From: JAEUHZ01 sp964552795
GTDB lineage: Bacteria; Planctomycetota; UBA1135; GCA-002686595
Direction of reading: 5' to 3'
Assembly (NCBI GenBank): GCA_964552795.1
Contig: CAZKIO010000001.1
Span: 124,001 to 188,000, forward strand
Length of the DNA: 64,000 nt
Made by a program: the position numbers and the translations under genes
Part shown: piece by piece, positions 21,316 through 29,821 of the stretch
Position numbering within the stretch: the stretch's first letter is position 1
How the letters are laid out: each line of letters opens with the position of its first letter
Notes under the pieces: generated by a model
Told to the model about the DNA's origin: nothing
Database searches by the model: none
What the model saw: the letters and a program-made list of their open reading frames with translations, nothing else

Positions 21316-21569
21316 CTGCCCTCAAGGCGCACGGGATCCGTCGACACGCCGAGTTGCACTGGCCACGAACCCCCCAAACTTCCCCTGAGCTTCCCCCAAG
21401 CCGCGAGGGGCCTCGAGCCTGTTCGAGGGATTCGATCGCGGCGGCGGCGGCGACGATTGGGGAGATCCTTCGCGGCCGGAGTGCCGCGGCCTTCCGCTGG
21501 GCAACTACGCGATATCATGGAACGGGTCTACGCTCAGTTCCCCTTGCCAGGGCAATGAAGAGGACGGCT
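21316..21569. other. Non-coding stretch with paired CTTCCCC words
   Basis: Together with copy 1 of the repeat and the hairpin this fills the 436-base gap between the DUF4304 gene and the next gene. It holds two CTTCCCC words at 21379 and 21390 (11 bp apart), about 109 bases after the repeat, matching the layout after copy 2. No gene is seen. Confidence 0.45.
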
Positions 21570-22406
21570 ATGCGCGAATGTGTGGAATTCCGTATCCCCG
21601 AGGAGCACGCCGCCAAGCATCTTCCGCATGAGAGATGGCAGAGCGTTGGTTACGGAGTAGTGAAGGTTCTTGTTGACACCAGTGAACCCCTGTTTGCCGA
21701 GATCGGTCAGCTTCATCGGGCGTTCCGCGCCGAAGACAAGTACTTCTTCTCCGGACGTGAGTATCGGCGGTACTACACTAGCCGCGAGCTTGCCGACGCG
21801 AAGTTGCTCCATGTGTGGCCCAAGCGTGTGTTCGAACCAGCCGGTGAAGAGTGCGGCACGAAGTACGACGACGCGAGGGGGTGCTCCGAGTGCGGAGCGG
21901 GATCGCCGCAAACGAGCCCGCTCTACCTCGATGGCCGTCGTATCCCGAAGACCGTGGATTTTGCGCAGACGATAGCCGGAGAGATTGTGGTGTCTACCCG
22001 TGTTGTCGATGTCTGCCGCGCTCGGGAACTCACGGGCGTCGAGTTTGCAGCGATACACCTCTCGGACATGGGCGGTAAGCCATCTCGACATATATTTCAG
22101 CTGAAGGTCGTGGCGCAAGCTGTCGAACTCGATTCAGCCACACGTGCTGGCGAAGACCCTTTTGACGATGACCGGTACGGTCGCTGTTCGCTTGGCGACG
22201 TCGTAGGCCTGAACCTGCTGTCAGAGGTGACGGTCAAGGGTGTGACGATTCCGAAGGCTGATGTCATCGCTACCCGGCAAATGATTGGTGTTCGGCGCGG
22301 GTTGCTCCGCCCGCGTCCCATGCTGCTGCTATCGTCGCGAGCATGGCGGGCAATCGATGCCGAGAAGCTGAAGGGTCTGGTCGTGGAGGTCGCGCATTCT
22401 TCGTAG
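21570..22406 (+). CDS. Hypothetical protein with a CGT...CSEC cysteine pair
   Basis: 278 residues from ATG 21570, which follows GAAGAGG; an in-frame ATG at 21555 is possible. Near the middle lies a likely zinc-binding motif, ECGTKYDDARGCSECG. This resembles the 'double CXXCG' proteins of Myxococcus, but the match is partial. The C-terminal end (VVGLNLLSEVTVKG... RPRPMLLLSSRAWRAI) is reminiscent of immunity-type proteins of that group. It is the only gene between the two 95-bp repeats. Function not known. Confidence 0.6.
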   Translation: MRECVEFRIPEEHAAKHLPHERWQSVGYGVVKVLVDTSEPLFAEIGQLHRAFRAEDKYFFSGREYRRYYTSRELADAKLLHVWPKRVFEPAGEECGTKYDDARGCSECGAGSPQTSPLYLDGRRIPKTVDFAQTIAGEIVVSTRVVDVCRARELTGVEFAAIHLSDMGGKPSRHIFQLKVVAQAVELDSATRAGEDPFDDDRYGRCSLGDVVGLNLLSEVTVKGVTIPKADVIATRQMIGVRRGLLRPRPMLLLSSRAWRAIDAEKLKGLVVEVAHSS

Positions 22407-22453
22407 AACTAGGGTTCAGGAGTGCACGCACCTCTTGGTGAGATCGCTTGGAG

Positions 22454-22550
22454 AGTACGAGTCCGGCCACCCCATATGGCGGAGCCGTAGTTGGGCCCCG
22501 ATCCTTGAGGCATAAGCACACCTTCGCCCGCGTCCGACACTTGAGGAAAT
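22454..22550. repeat. Copy 2 of a ~98-bp direct repeat (att-like)
   Basis: Partner of 21171-21270, located 48 bases after the stop of the hypothetical gene. Shares the GTCCGGCCACCCCATNTGGCGG start and the ACACTTGAGGAAAT end. The hairpin of copy 1 is partly degraded here. Confidence 0.7.
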
Positions 22551-22632
22551 GCGTCCCACCCCAAGCTGATCGCAGGCACCCGCCGCCCGAGCCCTGATTC
22601 CCTGCCGATCTGGCGCGCGCGCGTTACGCGAA

Positions 22633-22831
22633 GTTCCCCGACCCCCGCGTTTCGGTTCCACTGTGGTTCCCCGATTCCCGGCCCGCGCCAACGCGCGCCA
22701 AGCCCAGAATCGGCCTTGGCGGCCCCTGCAAGGCCCCTCGACTGCCATTGTGCGGGGAACACAGTGGAACGCCCCGTGCTGAGCGGGGAACTTCGCTCCA
22801 AAGTTCCACTTTGGTTCCCCGCTGGTTCCCG
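22633..22831. promoter_or_regulatory. Array of GTTCCMC words in both orientations
   Basis: Words GTTCCCC/GTTCCAC occur at 22633, 22655, 22666, 22803, 22814 and 22825, and reversed (GGGGAAC/GTGGAAC) at 22754, 22764 and 22785. Several lie 10 or 11 bases apart, one helical turn. The pattern fits arm sites of a tyrosine recombinase or an operator array. It fills most of the 615-base gap before the methyltransferase gene; no gene is seen in the rest. Confidence 0.6.
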
Positions 22832-23021
22832 CTGCGCGCGCGCGACACCGCGTCGCGCTGATCTCGCACGACGGCGGCGCGTGCACGCTTCATCGCGGTC
22901 CGCGTCCATCCGCGCCTAATGCGGGCGCGACGCACCTACCGAGGCGACGAGCACGGATCCAAGGCCCAGCATTCCAAGGCCGTCCGCTCCGCCGACCGCG
23001 TGCGCGCCTGGAGCCTTCGAC

Positions 23022-24383
23022 TTGGACAGCTTGACGATCCGCCGCGTGGCGCTCGACGCCCTGCATCTCGATCCGGCCAACGCCCGCCAGCACGGCGAGC
23101 GCAACCTCGACGCGATCCGCGCGAGTCTCGCGCGCTTCGGCCAGGCCGAGCCGCTGGTCGTGCAGAAGGGCACCGGGCGCGTCGTGGGCGGGAACGGGCG
23201 GCTGGTGGCCATGCGCGCGCTGGGCTGGACGCACGCCGACGTGGTCGAGCTGGACCTCAGCGAGACGCAGGCGACGGCGCTGGGCATCGCGCTGAACCGC
23301 ACGGCCGAGCTGGCCGAGTGGGATTTGCCGACGCTCGGCAGGCTGCTGGAGAGCCTGCAGCTCGAGGGCGAGCTGGACGGCGTCGGCTACGACGAGGCCG
23401 AGCTGCAGGGCGTGCTCGACGACATCATCGCGCTGAGCCCGCTCGAGGTGAGCGAAGACGAGGTTCCGGCGCTGCCCGATCGCGCCACCACCGTGGCCGG
23501 CGACCTGTGGCTGCTTGGGCGCCATCGGCTGCTGTGCGGCGACAGCGCGTGCGAGGCCGACGTCGCGCGGCTGCTCGCGGGAGCGCCGATCCACCTGGTG
23601 AACATGGACCCTCCGTACAACGTGCGGGTCGAGCCGCGATCGAACAACGCCATCGCCGCCGGGCTCTCGTCCTTCGGAAAGCCCACGCATCACCAGAAGC
23701 TCGACGTGGCGCGTCATCCGTCCAAGGCCAAGCGCACGGACACCAAGCTGCGCCCCAAGGACCGGCCGCTCGCGAACGACTTCGTGACCGACGAGCAGTT
23801 CACCGAGCTCCTGCGCGCTTGGTTCGGCCACGCCGCACGCGCGCTGCTGCCCGGGCGCGGCTTCTACATCTGGGGCGGCTACGCCAACCTCGCCAACTAC
23901 CCCAGCGCGCTGAAGGAGGCCGGCCTCTACTTCTCGCAGGCCGTGGTCTGGAACAAACTCCACCCGGTCCTGACGCGCAAGGACTTCATGGGCGCCTTCG
24001 AGCTGGCGTTCTACGGCTGGAAGGAAGGCGCCGCGCACGAGTACTTCGGACCCAACAACGCCACGGATCTGTGGGAGGTCAAGAAGGTCAACCCGCAGTC
24101 CATGGTCCATCTAACCGAGAAGCCCGTGGAGCTGGCCGCGCGTGCGATCCAGTACTCCAGTCGTCCGGGCGAGAACGTGCTCGACTTCTTCGGGGGATCC
24201 GGCTCGACGCTGATCGCGGCCGAGCAGACCGGGCGGGTGGCGTTCCTGATGGAGCTCGACGCCCTGTACTGCGACGTGATCATCGCGCGCTGGCAGAAGC
24301 TGACGGGCCAGCAGGCACTGCTGGAGTCGAGCGGCCAGACGCGCTCGGCCGTGGAGGTGGAGCGTGCAACGCAGACTGCCTGA
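23022..24383 (+). CDS. DNA methyltransferase with N-terminal ParB-like domain
   Basis: 453 residues from TTG 23022. Residues 5-100 are a ParB/Srx-type domain (LHLDPANARQH, PLVVQKG, VVGGNGRLVAMRALG). The methyltransferase domain has DPPY at 196-199 and the SAM-binding FFGGSGST at 389-396, in the order of beta-class N4/N6 amino-methyltransferases. Such fused enzymes are common in phages and modify the phage DNA, either against host restriction or for packaging control. No cognate nuclease is adjacent. The 3' end overlaps the terminase small-subunit gene by 20 bases. Confidence 0.9.
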   Translation: MDSLTIRRVALDALHLDPANARQHGERNLDAIRASLARFGQAEPLVVQKGTGRVVGGNGRLVAMRALGWTHADVVELDLSETQATALGIALNRTAELAEWDLPTLGRLLESLQLEGELDGVGYDEAELQGVLDDIIALSPLEVSEDEVPALPDRATTVAGDLWLLGRHRLLCGDSACEADVARLLAGAPIHLVNMDPPYNVRVEPRSNNAIAAGLSSFGKPTHHQKLDVARHPSKAKRTDTKLRPKDRPLANDFVTDEQFTELLRAWFGHAARALLPGRGFYIWGGYANLANYPSALKEAGLYFSQAVVWNKLHPVLTRKDFMGAFELAFYGWKEGAAHEYFGPNNATDLWEVKKVNPQSMVHLTEKPVELAARAIQYSSRPGENVLDFFGGSGSTLIAAEQTGRVAFLMELDALYCDVIIARWQKLTGQQALLESSGQTRSAVEVERATQTA

Positions 24384-24831
24384 TGACGCGTTCGAGTACT
24401 ACGTGGCGCTCGGGCCTGAGCGTAGCTACAGCGCGGTGGCCGAGCACTACGGCCTCAGCAAGCGCGCCATCACCAAGGCAGCCCAGCGTCAGCACTGGAC
24501 GGAACGCTTGGAGCGGATCGAGCGGGACGCTCAGGTGCGCGTGGACCAGAAGCTGACCGAGACCATCGAAGAGCAGCGCATCCGGCACACGAAGATGCTG
24601 CGTGCGATGGCGAGCCGGGCGGTGAAGGCGATTCAAGAGTACCCGCTGACCAGCGGCATGGAGGGCCTGCGCGCCGCCGAGGCCGTGATCAAGCTCGAAC
24701 GTCTGCTCGCGGGCGACGCCACGAACCGCACGGAGTTGTCCGTCGAGCAGATCGTGAAGCGCGAGTACGAGCAGTTCATGGTCCCGAGCGACGCCGACGA
24801 TGAAGAAGGCAGCGACGAAGTGGACGTTTAG
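24364..24831 (+). CDS. Terminase small-subunit-like protein
   Basis: 155 residues from GTG 24364. The N-terminal part is a helix-turn-helix (SYSAVAEHYGLSKRAITKAAQRQHW), then a long charged helix and an acidic C-terminus (DADDEEGSDEVDV), as in DNA-recognition subunits of phage terminases. The position directly before the large subunit, with a 32-base overlap, supports this. It should bind the packaging site and recruit the motor. Confidence 0.75.
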   Translation: MQRRLPDDAFEYYVALGPERSYSAVAEHYGLSKRAITKAAQRQHWTERLERIERDAQVRVDQKLTETIEEQRIRHTKMLRAMASRAVKAIQEYPLTSGMEGLRAAEAVIKLERLLAGDATNRTELSVEQIVKREYEQFMVPSDADDEEGSDEVDV

Positions 24832-26131
24832 CAAGTCGGCGCTGTTCAAGCACGTCGGCTACGAACCTCACGCTGGCCAGCAAGCGATCCACGAATCGCG
24901 GGCATCCAGGCGCGTGGTGGCGTGTGGCGTGCGCTGGGGCAAAACGTGGTGCGCTGCAATGGAGGGGCTGGCCGCAGCCATGGCGCCGAATGCACGCTCG
25001 ATCGGCTGGGTCGTGGCACCGACGTACGACCTCAGCGAGCGCGTGTTCGATCGAATCGCGCTGACGGTGGCGGAGCACTTGCATCACCGCATCATCAGCT
25101 TGAAGCAGCACGAGCACCGGCTCGTGATCCGCAACATGGCCGGCGGCGTGTCCGAGATCCGGGGGAAGAGTGCGGATAATCCGGTGTCGCTTTTGGGCGA
25201 GGGTTTGAATTGGGTGATCGTCGATGAGGCCGCCCGCTTGAAGCCCAGCATCTGGGAGAGCCATCTCTCGCAGCGTCTGTTGGACAAGCGCGGGTGGGCG
25301 CTGCTGATCTCGACGCCGAAGGGCAAGGGACAGTTCTTCGAGCTGTGGCGCCGCGGACAGGGGCGCGATCCGGACTACCAGTCCTGGAACAAGCCGTCGT
25401 GGACGAATCCATTGCTGAGCCGCGAGATGATCGAAGCTGAGCGCGAGCGTCTGCCCGAGCGGGTGTTCGGGCAAGAATACGGCGCGCAGTTTCTCGAGGG
25501 CAGCGGCGCGGTGTTCCGGAACGTGCGCGAGGTGGCGACGGGTGAGTGGGGCGTGCCGGTCGCCGGGGAGCGGTACTACGCGGGCCTGGACCTCGCGAAG
25601 GTCGAAGACTTCTCGGTGCTCGTGATCATGAACCGCCGCTACGAGGTCGTGTTCGTGGATCGGTTCCACCGCCTCGACTGGAACCTGCAGATCAACCGGG
25701 TGCGCGCGAGCTGCGAGCGGTTCAACAACGCCCGCATCCTCGTGGACTCGACGGGCGCAGGAGAGCCCGTCTACGAGGAGATGCTGCGCTCGGGCTGCCA
25801 GGTGGACGGGTATCCGCTGACGGCCAAATCGAAGTCCGACCTGGTCAACAACCTCGCGTTGCTCTTCGAGAAGCAGAAGCTGGTGCTGCCGCGGGTAGAC
25901 CTGTGGCCCGACGGCATCGAGGAACTCGAGAGCTTCGAGTACTCCGTGAGCGACGCGGGCAACGTGCGCATGGGCGCCCCGAGCGGGGTGCACGACGATT
26001 GCGTGGTCGCCCTCGCGCTCTCGGCCTGGCAGGTGCGGAACGCGCCGGCCCCTCCGGACTACTTCATCCTGTCGCCGCACTCGGGCTGGTCGTCGGCCAA
26101 GTTGCGGCGGATCTTCGCGCAGCGGCGCTGA
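24800..26131 (+). CDS. Terminase large subunit
   Basis: 443 residues. ATPase: the Walker A variant GVRWGKT (43-49), a VVAPTYDLS strand, and Walker B VIVDEA (139-144) followed by the SAR-like STPKGKGQFFELW. Nuclease (RNase H fold): YAGLDLAKVEDFSVLVI, ILVDSTGAGEPVYEEM and HDDCVVALALS supply the acidic residues. This is the motor and nuclease that packs phage DNA. No portal, protease or capsid gene follows, which is unusual for a full prophage. Confidence 0.9.
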   Translation: MKKAATKWTFSKSALFKHVGYEPHAGQQAIHESRASRRVVACGVRWGKTWCAAMEGLAAAMAPNARSIGWVVAPTYDLSERVFDRIALTVAEHLHHRIISLKQHEHRLVIRNMAGGVSEIRGKSADNPVSLLGEGLNWVIVDEAARLKPSIWESHLSQRLLDKRGWALLISTPKGKGQFFELWRRGQGRDPDYQSWNKPSWTNPLLSREMIEAERERLPERVFGQEYGAQFLEGSGAVFRNVREVATGEWGVPVAGERYYAGLDLAKVEDFSVLVIMNRRYEVVFVDRFHRLDWNLQINRVRASCERFNNARILVDSTGAGEPVYEEMLRSGCQVDGYPLTAKSKSDLVNNLALLFEKQKLVLPRVDLWPDGIEELESFEYSVSDAGNVRMGAPSGVHDDCVVALALSAWQVRNAPAPPDYFILSPHSGWSSAKLRRIFAQRR

Positions 26132-26347
26132 GGTCCACGGCGCCGGCGCGAGCAAAGGGGCGCACAGGGCCGCAGGAACGCGGTCGTGATGGGGAATGTG
26201 GCGCGGATCTGGTGGAACTGGCGCGACTGGCACAGCCCCTGCATGCGAGGAGAACTGCCGCGGATCGTTCGGAATCAGGCTTCCTGTGTGTCGAGGGTCG
26301 AGCCTCCATGTCGTCGCGCCCCGAGTGGGGCGCAGGAGAAAACGACC

Positions 26348-26827
26348 ATGACCAAGAAACAGAAAGCGACGAAGGCGGCGACGGAGCCGCAAACGAACGA
26401 CCCCGCAACCACGATCGAGACGACGGCAACCGTGGTCGAGCCCGAAGCGGATGCCGCACCGGCGCCGAAGCCCAAGGGCAAGAAGCGCGCGGGCAAGGGC
26501 GACGCGACGCTGGGGCAGGTGTTCGAGGGCTACCTCGACGCGCTCGAGAAGGCGGGCAAGAGTGACGGCACGATCGCGAGCTACAAGATGGAACTCGCGC
26601 TGGCAGGTGCCGACCTGGGCCTCGACACGAAGCTGTCGGACCTCACGCCGGACCGCGTGGTGCTCTTCATCGCGTCCGACCGCGTGCAGAAGACACGCAG
26701 CGGGCGGGCGAAGTCACCGCTCTCGATCGCGAAGACCGAGCGCGTGCTGCGGCAGGCGCTGGTGTGGGCTGAAGGGGCGGGCATGGTCGCGAAGGCGCCG
26801 TTGCCCGAACACGCGACGACGCACTGA
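26348..26827 (+). CDS. Stand-alone core-binding (SAM-like) domain of a tyrosine recombinase
   Basis: 159 residues. The first ~60 are Lys/Thr/Ala/Pro-rich and disordered-looking. Residues ~60-150 (TLGQVFEGYLDALEKAGKSDGTIASY, then LSDLTPDRVVLFI, then LRQALVWAEGAGMVAK) match the N-terminal DNA-binding domain of Xer/phage integrases. The frame stops there: no R...HxxR...Y catalytic part follows. It might regulate recombination by site competition or be a remnant. The ATG at 26348 is preferred over longer frames. Confidence 0.6.
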   Translation: MTKKQKATKAATEPQTNDPATTIETTATVVEPEADAAPAPKPKGKKRAGKGDATLGQVFEGYLDALEKAGKSDGTIASYKMELALAGADLGLDTKLSDLTPDRVVLFIASDRVQKTRSGRAKSPLSIAKTERVLRQALVWAEGAGMVAKAPLPEHATTH

Positions 26828-26933
26828 CCGAATCGACGGCGACACGACGGCACCGGTTGGGGATCGCTCCCTGACCGGTGTTGCCGTTCGTGGATAGGCT
26901 GGAGCGGTCCCCGCATCCGTCACGGAGCCCACC

Positions 26934-27347
26934 ATGAGACCGCTCGTCATCCACCGTTCGTCCTTCCTCCTTGGCCTCGCCATCGCCGCCGTTGGCTTCC
27001 TCGTCGCCGCGCAGTCCACGCCGCCGCCGGGGCCTCCGCGCATCGAGTACGGGCCGCACCCGCGCGACATGGTGCAGGTCGCTCAGGGCGTGCCGTACGT
27101 CGTTCCCGCGGGGAAGCTGTTCGTGCTCACGGGGTTGGGCGGTGCGGAGAACGGCGGCTACTGCACGCTGTCCGTGGACGGGATCATCCAGGCAAGCGTC
27201 TGCAACTCCTGCACTACGGCTCCTGGATCGCAGATCTCTGCGGTCCCCCCCGGATTCACAGTCGTGGCCGGCGCCACCATCACGGTGTTCACGAACAGCG
27301 GAGGTGCTTCCGCCCGCGCCTGGGGCTACCTCGCGAGCGCGAGCTGA
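26934..27347 (+). CDS. Small exported protein
   Basis: 137 residues. A signal peptide or anchor spans ~10-27 (SFLLGLAIAAVGFLVAAQS). The mature part is beta-rich, with GKLFVLTGLGG, YCTLSVDGI and VVAGATITVFTNSG, and one CNSC motif. It has the look of a small surface or tail-like domain, but no family is recognised. Composition fits coding. Confidence 0.6.
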   Translation: MRPLVIHRSSFLLGLAIAAVGFLVAAQSTPPPGPPRIEYGPHPRDMVQVAQGVPYVVPAGKLFVLTGLGGAENGGYCTLSVDGIIQASVCNSCTTAPGSQISAVPPGFTVVAGATITVFTNSGGASARAWGYLASAS

Positions 27348-27406
27348 CGCGATCCTCAAGATCAGGACTTCCCGGCGGTCGCATTCCGAGCGTCCATGTG
27401 GGTGCC

Positions 27407-28267
27407 ATGCTGATCGCACAAGCCCTCGACGCGTACCTTGTCCAACTCCAAGCCGACGGCCGATCGCCGCACACCGTTGCGCAGGCGAAGCGGCACCTGC
27501 GGCTCTTCATCGCCAGCGTGGGGGACGGCCCGGTCGCGGACGTACGGCCCGAGGACGTCGCGCGCTTCCTTGCGTCGGACGCCGTCACCCGCACGGCCGA
27601 CGGGCGCCCGCGCAAGCCGACCTCGGCGAACGCGCTGCGCTCGACGCTGCGCTGCTTCTTCGGATACGTGCATGCGGCGGGACACGCGCCGGTGAACGCG
27701 GGGCGGCTCATCCGCCGTGCTCGTTGCCCCGCGCCACGGCCCCGCGCCGTTCCCGAGGCCGAAGTGGCCCGTCTGCTCGCGGCACTCGACGGCGCGACGA
27801 CGCTTGCCGAACGGCGCGACCGCGTTCTCGTGCAGCTCTTGCTTCGCGCGGGGCTGCGCATCGGATCGGCGCTGGCGCTCGACGTCGAGGATCTCGACCT
27901 TGACGCCGGGGAGGTGCGCCTGCGGAGGATGAAGAACGGCGACGAGGACCAGGCGTTCATTCCGGACGAGACGCTCGGCGTCTTGCGGGGCTTCCTCAGC
28001 GAGCGCATCTCCGGGCCGGTGTTCCTCGGCGCGAGCGGCGCACGCCTCGGGACCCGTCAGGCGCACCGGCGGCTCGCGATCTGGAGCGAGCGGGCGGGCA
28101 TCGGGCCGGTGAGCCCGCATCGACTGCGCCACTCGTTCGGCATCAGCGTCTACGAGCGCACCGGCGACGTGCTGCTGACGGCCAGGGCGATGTGCCATCG
28201 CTCGGTGGCGTCCACCGCCGTCTACGCCCGGCCCCAGGCGGCGCGGGTGCGGGCGGCGATCGGCTGA
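27407..28267 (+). CDS. Tyrosine recombinase (XerC/D-like)
   Basis: 286 residues. The SAM-like domain occupies the first ~95 residues (ALDAYLVQLQADGRSPHTVAQAKRH in two helices). The catalytic domain has the first Arg in RAGLRIGSAL, Lys in RRMKNGDEDQ, HRLRHSF, the second His in MCHRSV and the Tyr in STAVYARP. All six active-site positions are present, so it should be active. It is the second recombinase of the element and is not next to an obvious attachment site. The ATG at 27407 is preferred over GTG 27398. Confidence 0.85.
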   Translation: MLIAQALDAYLVQLQADGRSPHTVAQAKRHLRLFIASVGDGPVADVRPEDVARFLASDAVTRTADGRPRKPTSANALRSTLRCFFGYVHAAGHAPVNAGRLIRRARCPAPRPRAVPEAEVARLLAALDGATTLAERRDRVLVQLLLRAGLRIGSALALDVEDLDLDAGEVRLRRMKNGDEDQAFIPDETLGVLRGFLSERISGPVFLGASGARLGTRQAHRRLAIWSERAGIGPVSPHRLRHSFGISVYERTGDVLLTARAMCHRSVASTAVYARPQAARVRAAIG

Positions 28268-28395
28268 GACGCGGCAGGCTGCGAGGTCCCCGGCCGCCTC
28301 CCCGGTTGGGTCCGATTCCCTACCGAATGGGACATGGCTGGTTGGGATGCGCTTCGGCTGGTTCAGCCGCTACCCTCGTCCGTGGCCCACGAATC

Positions 28396-29382
28396 ATGCC
28401 GGCCAAGAAGCAGCGAGCGAGCGCAGGCGGGGAGGCGAACCAATCCACGAAGGATCGGGCATACCTGCTCTGCCGTTGGTGGCCGTACTTCAACCCGCAC
28501 TTCCCGTTCAAGCGCTTCGATGACGTTCCGGACACACGAATGCGGGCGGAGCTGGATGCGTTGACTCGGGAGTCCGCTGCGAAGCTCGCAACCGAGCTTG
28601 CCAAGCGACGCGAGGAGAAAGCCCACGTGTCCAATCTCCGTCAAGCCGGTCAACCCCACAACCCGGAGCGCCGGGTTGAGCCGCCACGTATCGCGAAGTC
28701 GCTCGACGAGAGACCTGCATCATTCCTAGAGGTCTGCGACATCGTGGCGTGGACGCAACGCCCGCATGTCTTGATCACGGATGCAAACGCGCCGTGGCAG
28801 GGACCGTTCCCGACTAGAACATTCGTGTTCCATGCAGCGCTCAATCTACAGCGCGCCCGAGCCATGCTCGACGCTCTCCGGGAACGATGCAGGCCGCCGC
28901 ATGGCCAGTACTGCTTCCGGATCGAAGTGAAGGCGCGTATCGTTCAGTCGAGGTGGATCGATCTGGAGCGGCAAGTTCAGATCCTCCGTTCCGAACAGAG
29001 GCCTCCGCAGGGCCATTCCAAAACCCCCGAGCTGACCAAGCTCGGCCGCCCCTTCCACCAAAGCTCAGGCGGCATTCCTGTCTGGGTTCTCGACCTGCGT
29101 GACGAGGCGGATGCTGTCGCTCGACTGCTGGATCTTGAACCCGAGTCGACGGGATCAGTGAAGCGGCGAGCACTCGCGGCCACGAGGAAGAAGCCAGCCG
29201 GCCGGCCACGTTCCTCTGATCCCAATGCAGACCGACGCGTCTCCGAAGCCTGGAAGACCCGCCAGTACCGGACCTACGCGGATCTGGCGAAGGCCAGAGG
29301 GATGGCCGTCCACGAGGTGAAGGCTGCCTGCGAGCGGGAACGCAAGCGGGCGGACCGCCTTCGGACGCCGTCGGACAAATAG
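28396..29382 (+). CDS. Hypothetical protein
   Basis: 328 residues, hydrophilic, without signal peptide or membrane segments. A W-rich N-terminal patch (LLCRWWPYFNPHFPFKRF), a charged middle, and a basic C-terminus (RRALAATRKKPAGRPRS with an AT-hook-like GRPR, then a helical ADLAKARGMAVHEVKAAC that could be a helix-turn-helix). It may bind DNA. No family recognised. Confidence 0.55.
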   Translation: MPAKKQRASAGGEANQSTKDRAYLLCRWWPYFNPHFPFKRFDDVPDTRMRAELDALTRESAAKLATELAKRREEKAHVSNLRQAGQPHNPERRVEPPRIAKSLDERPASFLEVCDIVAWTQRPHVLITDANAPWQGPFPTRTFVFHAALNLQRARAMLDALRERCRPPHGQYCFRIEVKARIVQSRWIDLERQVQILRSEQRPPQGHSKTPELTKLGRPFHQSSGGIPVWVLDLRDEADAVARLLDLEPESTGSVKRRALAATRKKPAGRPRSSDPNADRRVSEAWKTRQYRTYADLAKARGMAVHEVKAACERERKRADRLRTPSDK

Positions 29383-29594
29383 GGGGCGGACAAACCCCTA
29401 GCAAGCCCCTGATTGGGCGGAGCGAATTGTTCCATCCGACCTGCCAAGCGGCGCAACCCTAGTCAGGCCAAGGCAGTAGCGGGAACCGCAGGACGGCAGG
29501 GCATTTGTCCGGTGCACGGATAGCCCCCCGCGTCCGGCCTGGCCCTGAGCATCCATCTCGCCACGGGCGAAGGCCCCCTGGCGAAGGAGCAACG

Positions 29595-29810
29595 ATGAAC
29601 TCAGGCATGGAGGCTGCGCGGATCGCAGCCGAGCTGTTGAGCGCGGAGCAGGTGGCGGAACTGCTGCAATGCTCGGAGCGGCACGTCTACCGGTTGTCGG
29701 ATTCGAACCGCCTGCCGCGGCCAGTCCGGCTGGGTGCGCTGGTGCGCTGGCCCCGCAGGGCGATCCTGGAGTGGATCGACTCGGGTTGCCCAGCACAGCG
29801 CTCAGCGTGA
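29595..29810 (+). CDS. Excisionase/AlpA-like helix-turn-helix protein
   Basis: 71 residues. It holds the MerR/excisionase-type helix-turn-helix (LSAEQVAELLQCSERHVYRLSDS, then LPRPVRLGALVRWPRRAILEWI). The start has GGAG 8 bases upstream. In integrative elements such proteins bend attachment DNA for excision or act as transcription activators. It is followed directly by the primase gene. Confidence 0.8.
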   Translation: MNSGMEAARIAAELLSAEQVAELLQCSERHVYRLSDSNRLPRPVRLGALVRWPRRAILEWIDSGCPAQRSA

Positions 29811-29821
29811 CAGGCCCGGCC

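Noticed and set aside
21171..22550. Integron-type gene cassettes with attC sites
   Set aside because: Repeats follow each gene, as in integrons, but the GTTRRRY/RYYYAAC core words and the palindromic attC layout are missing, and no integron integrase was recognised.
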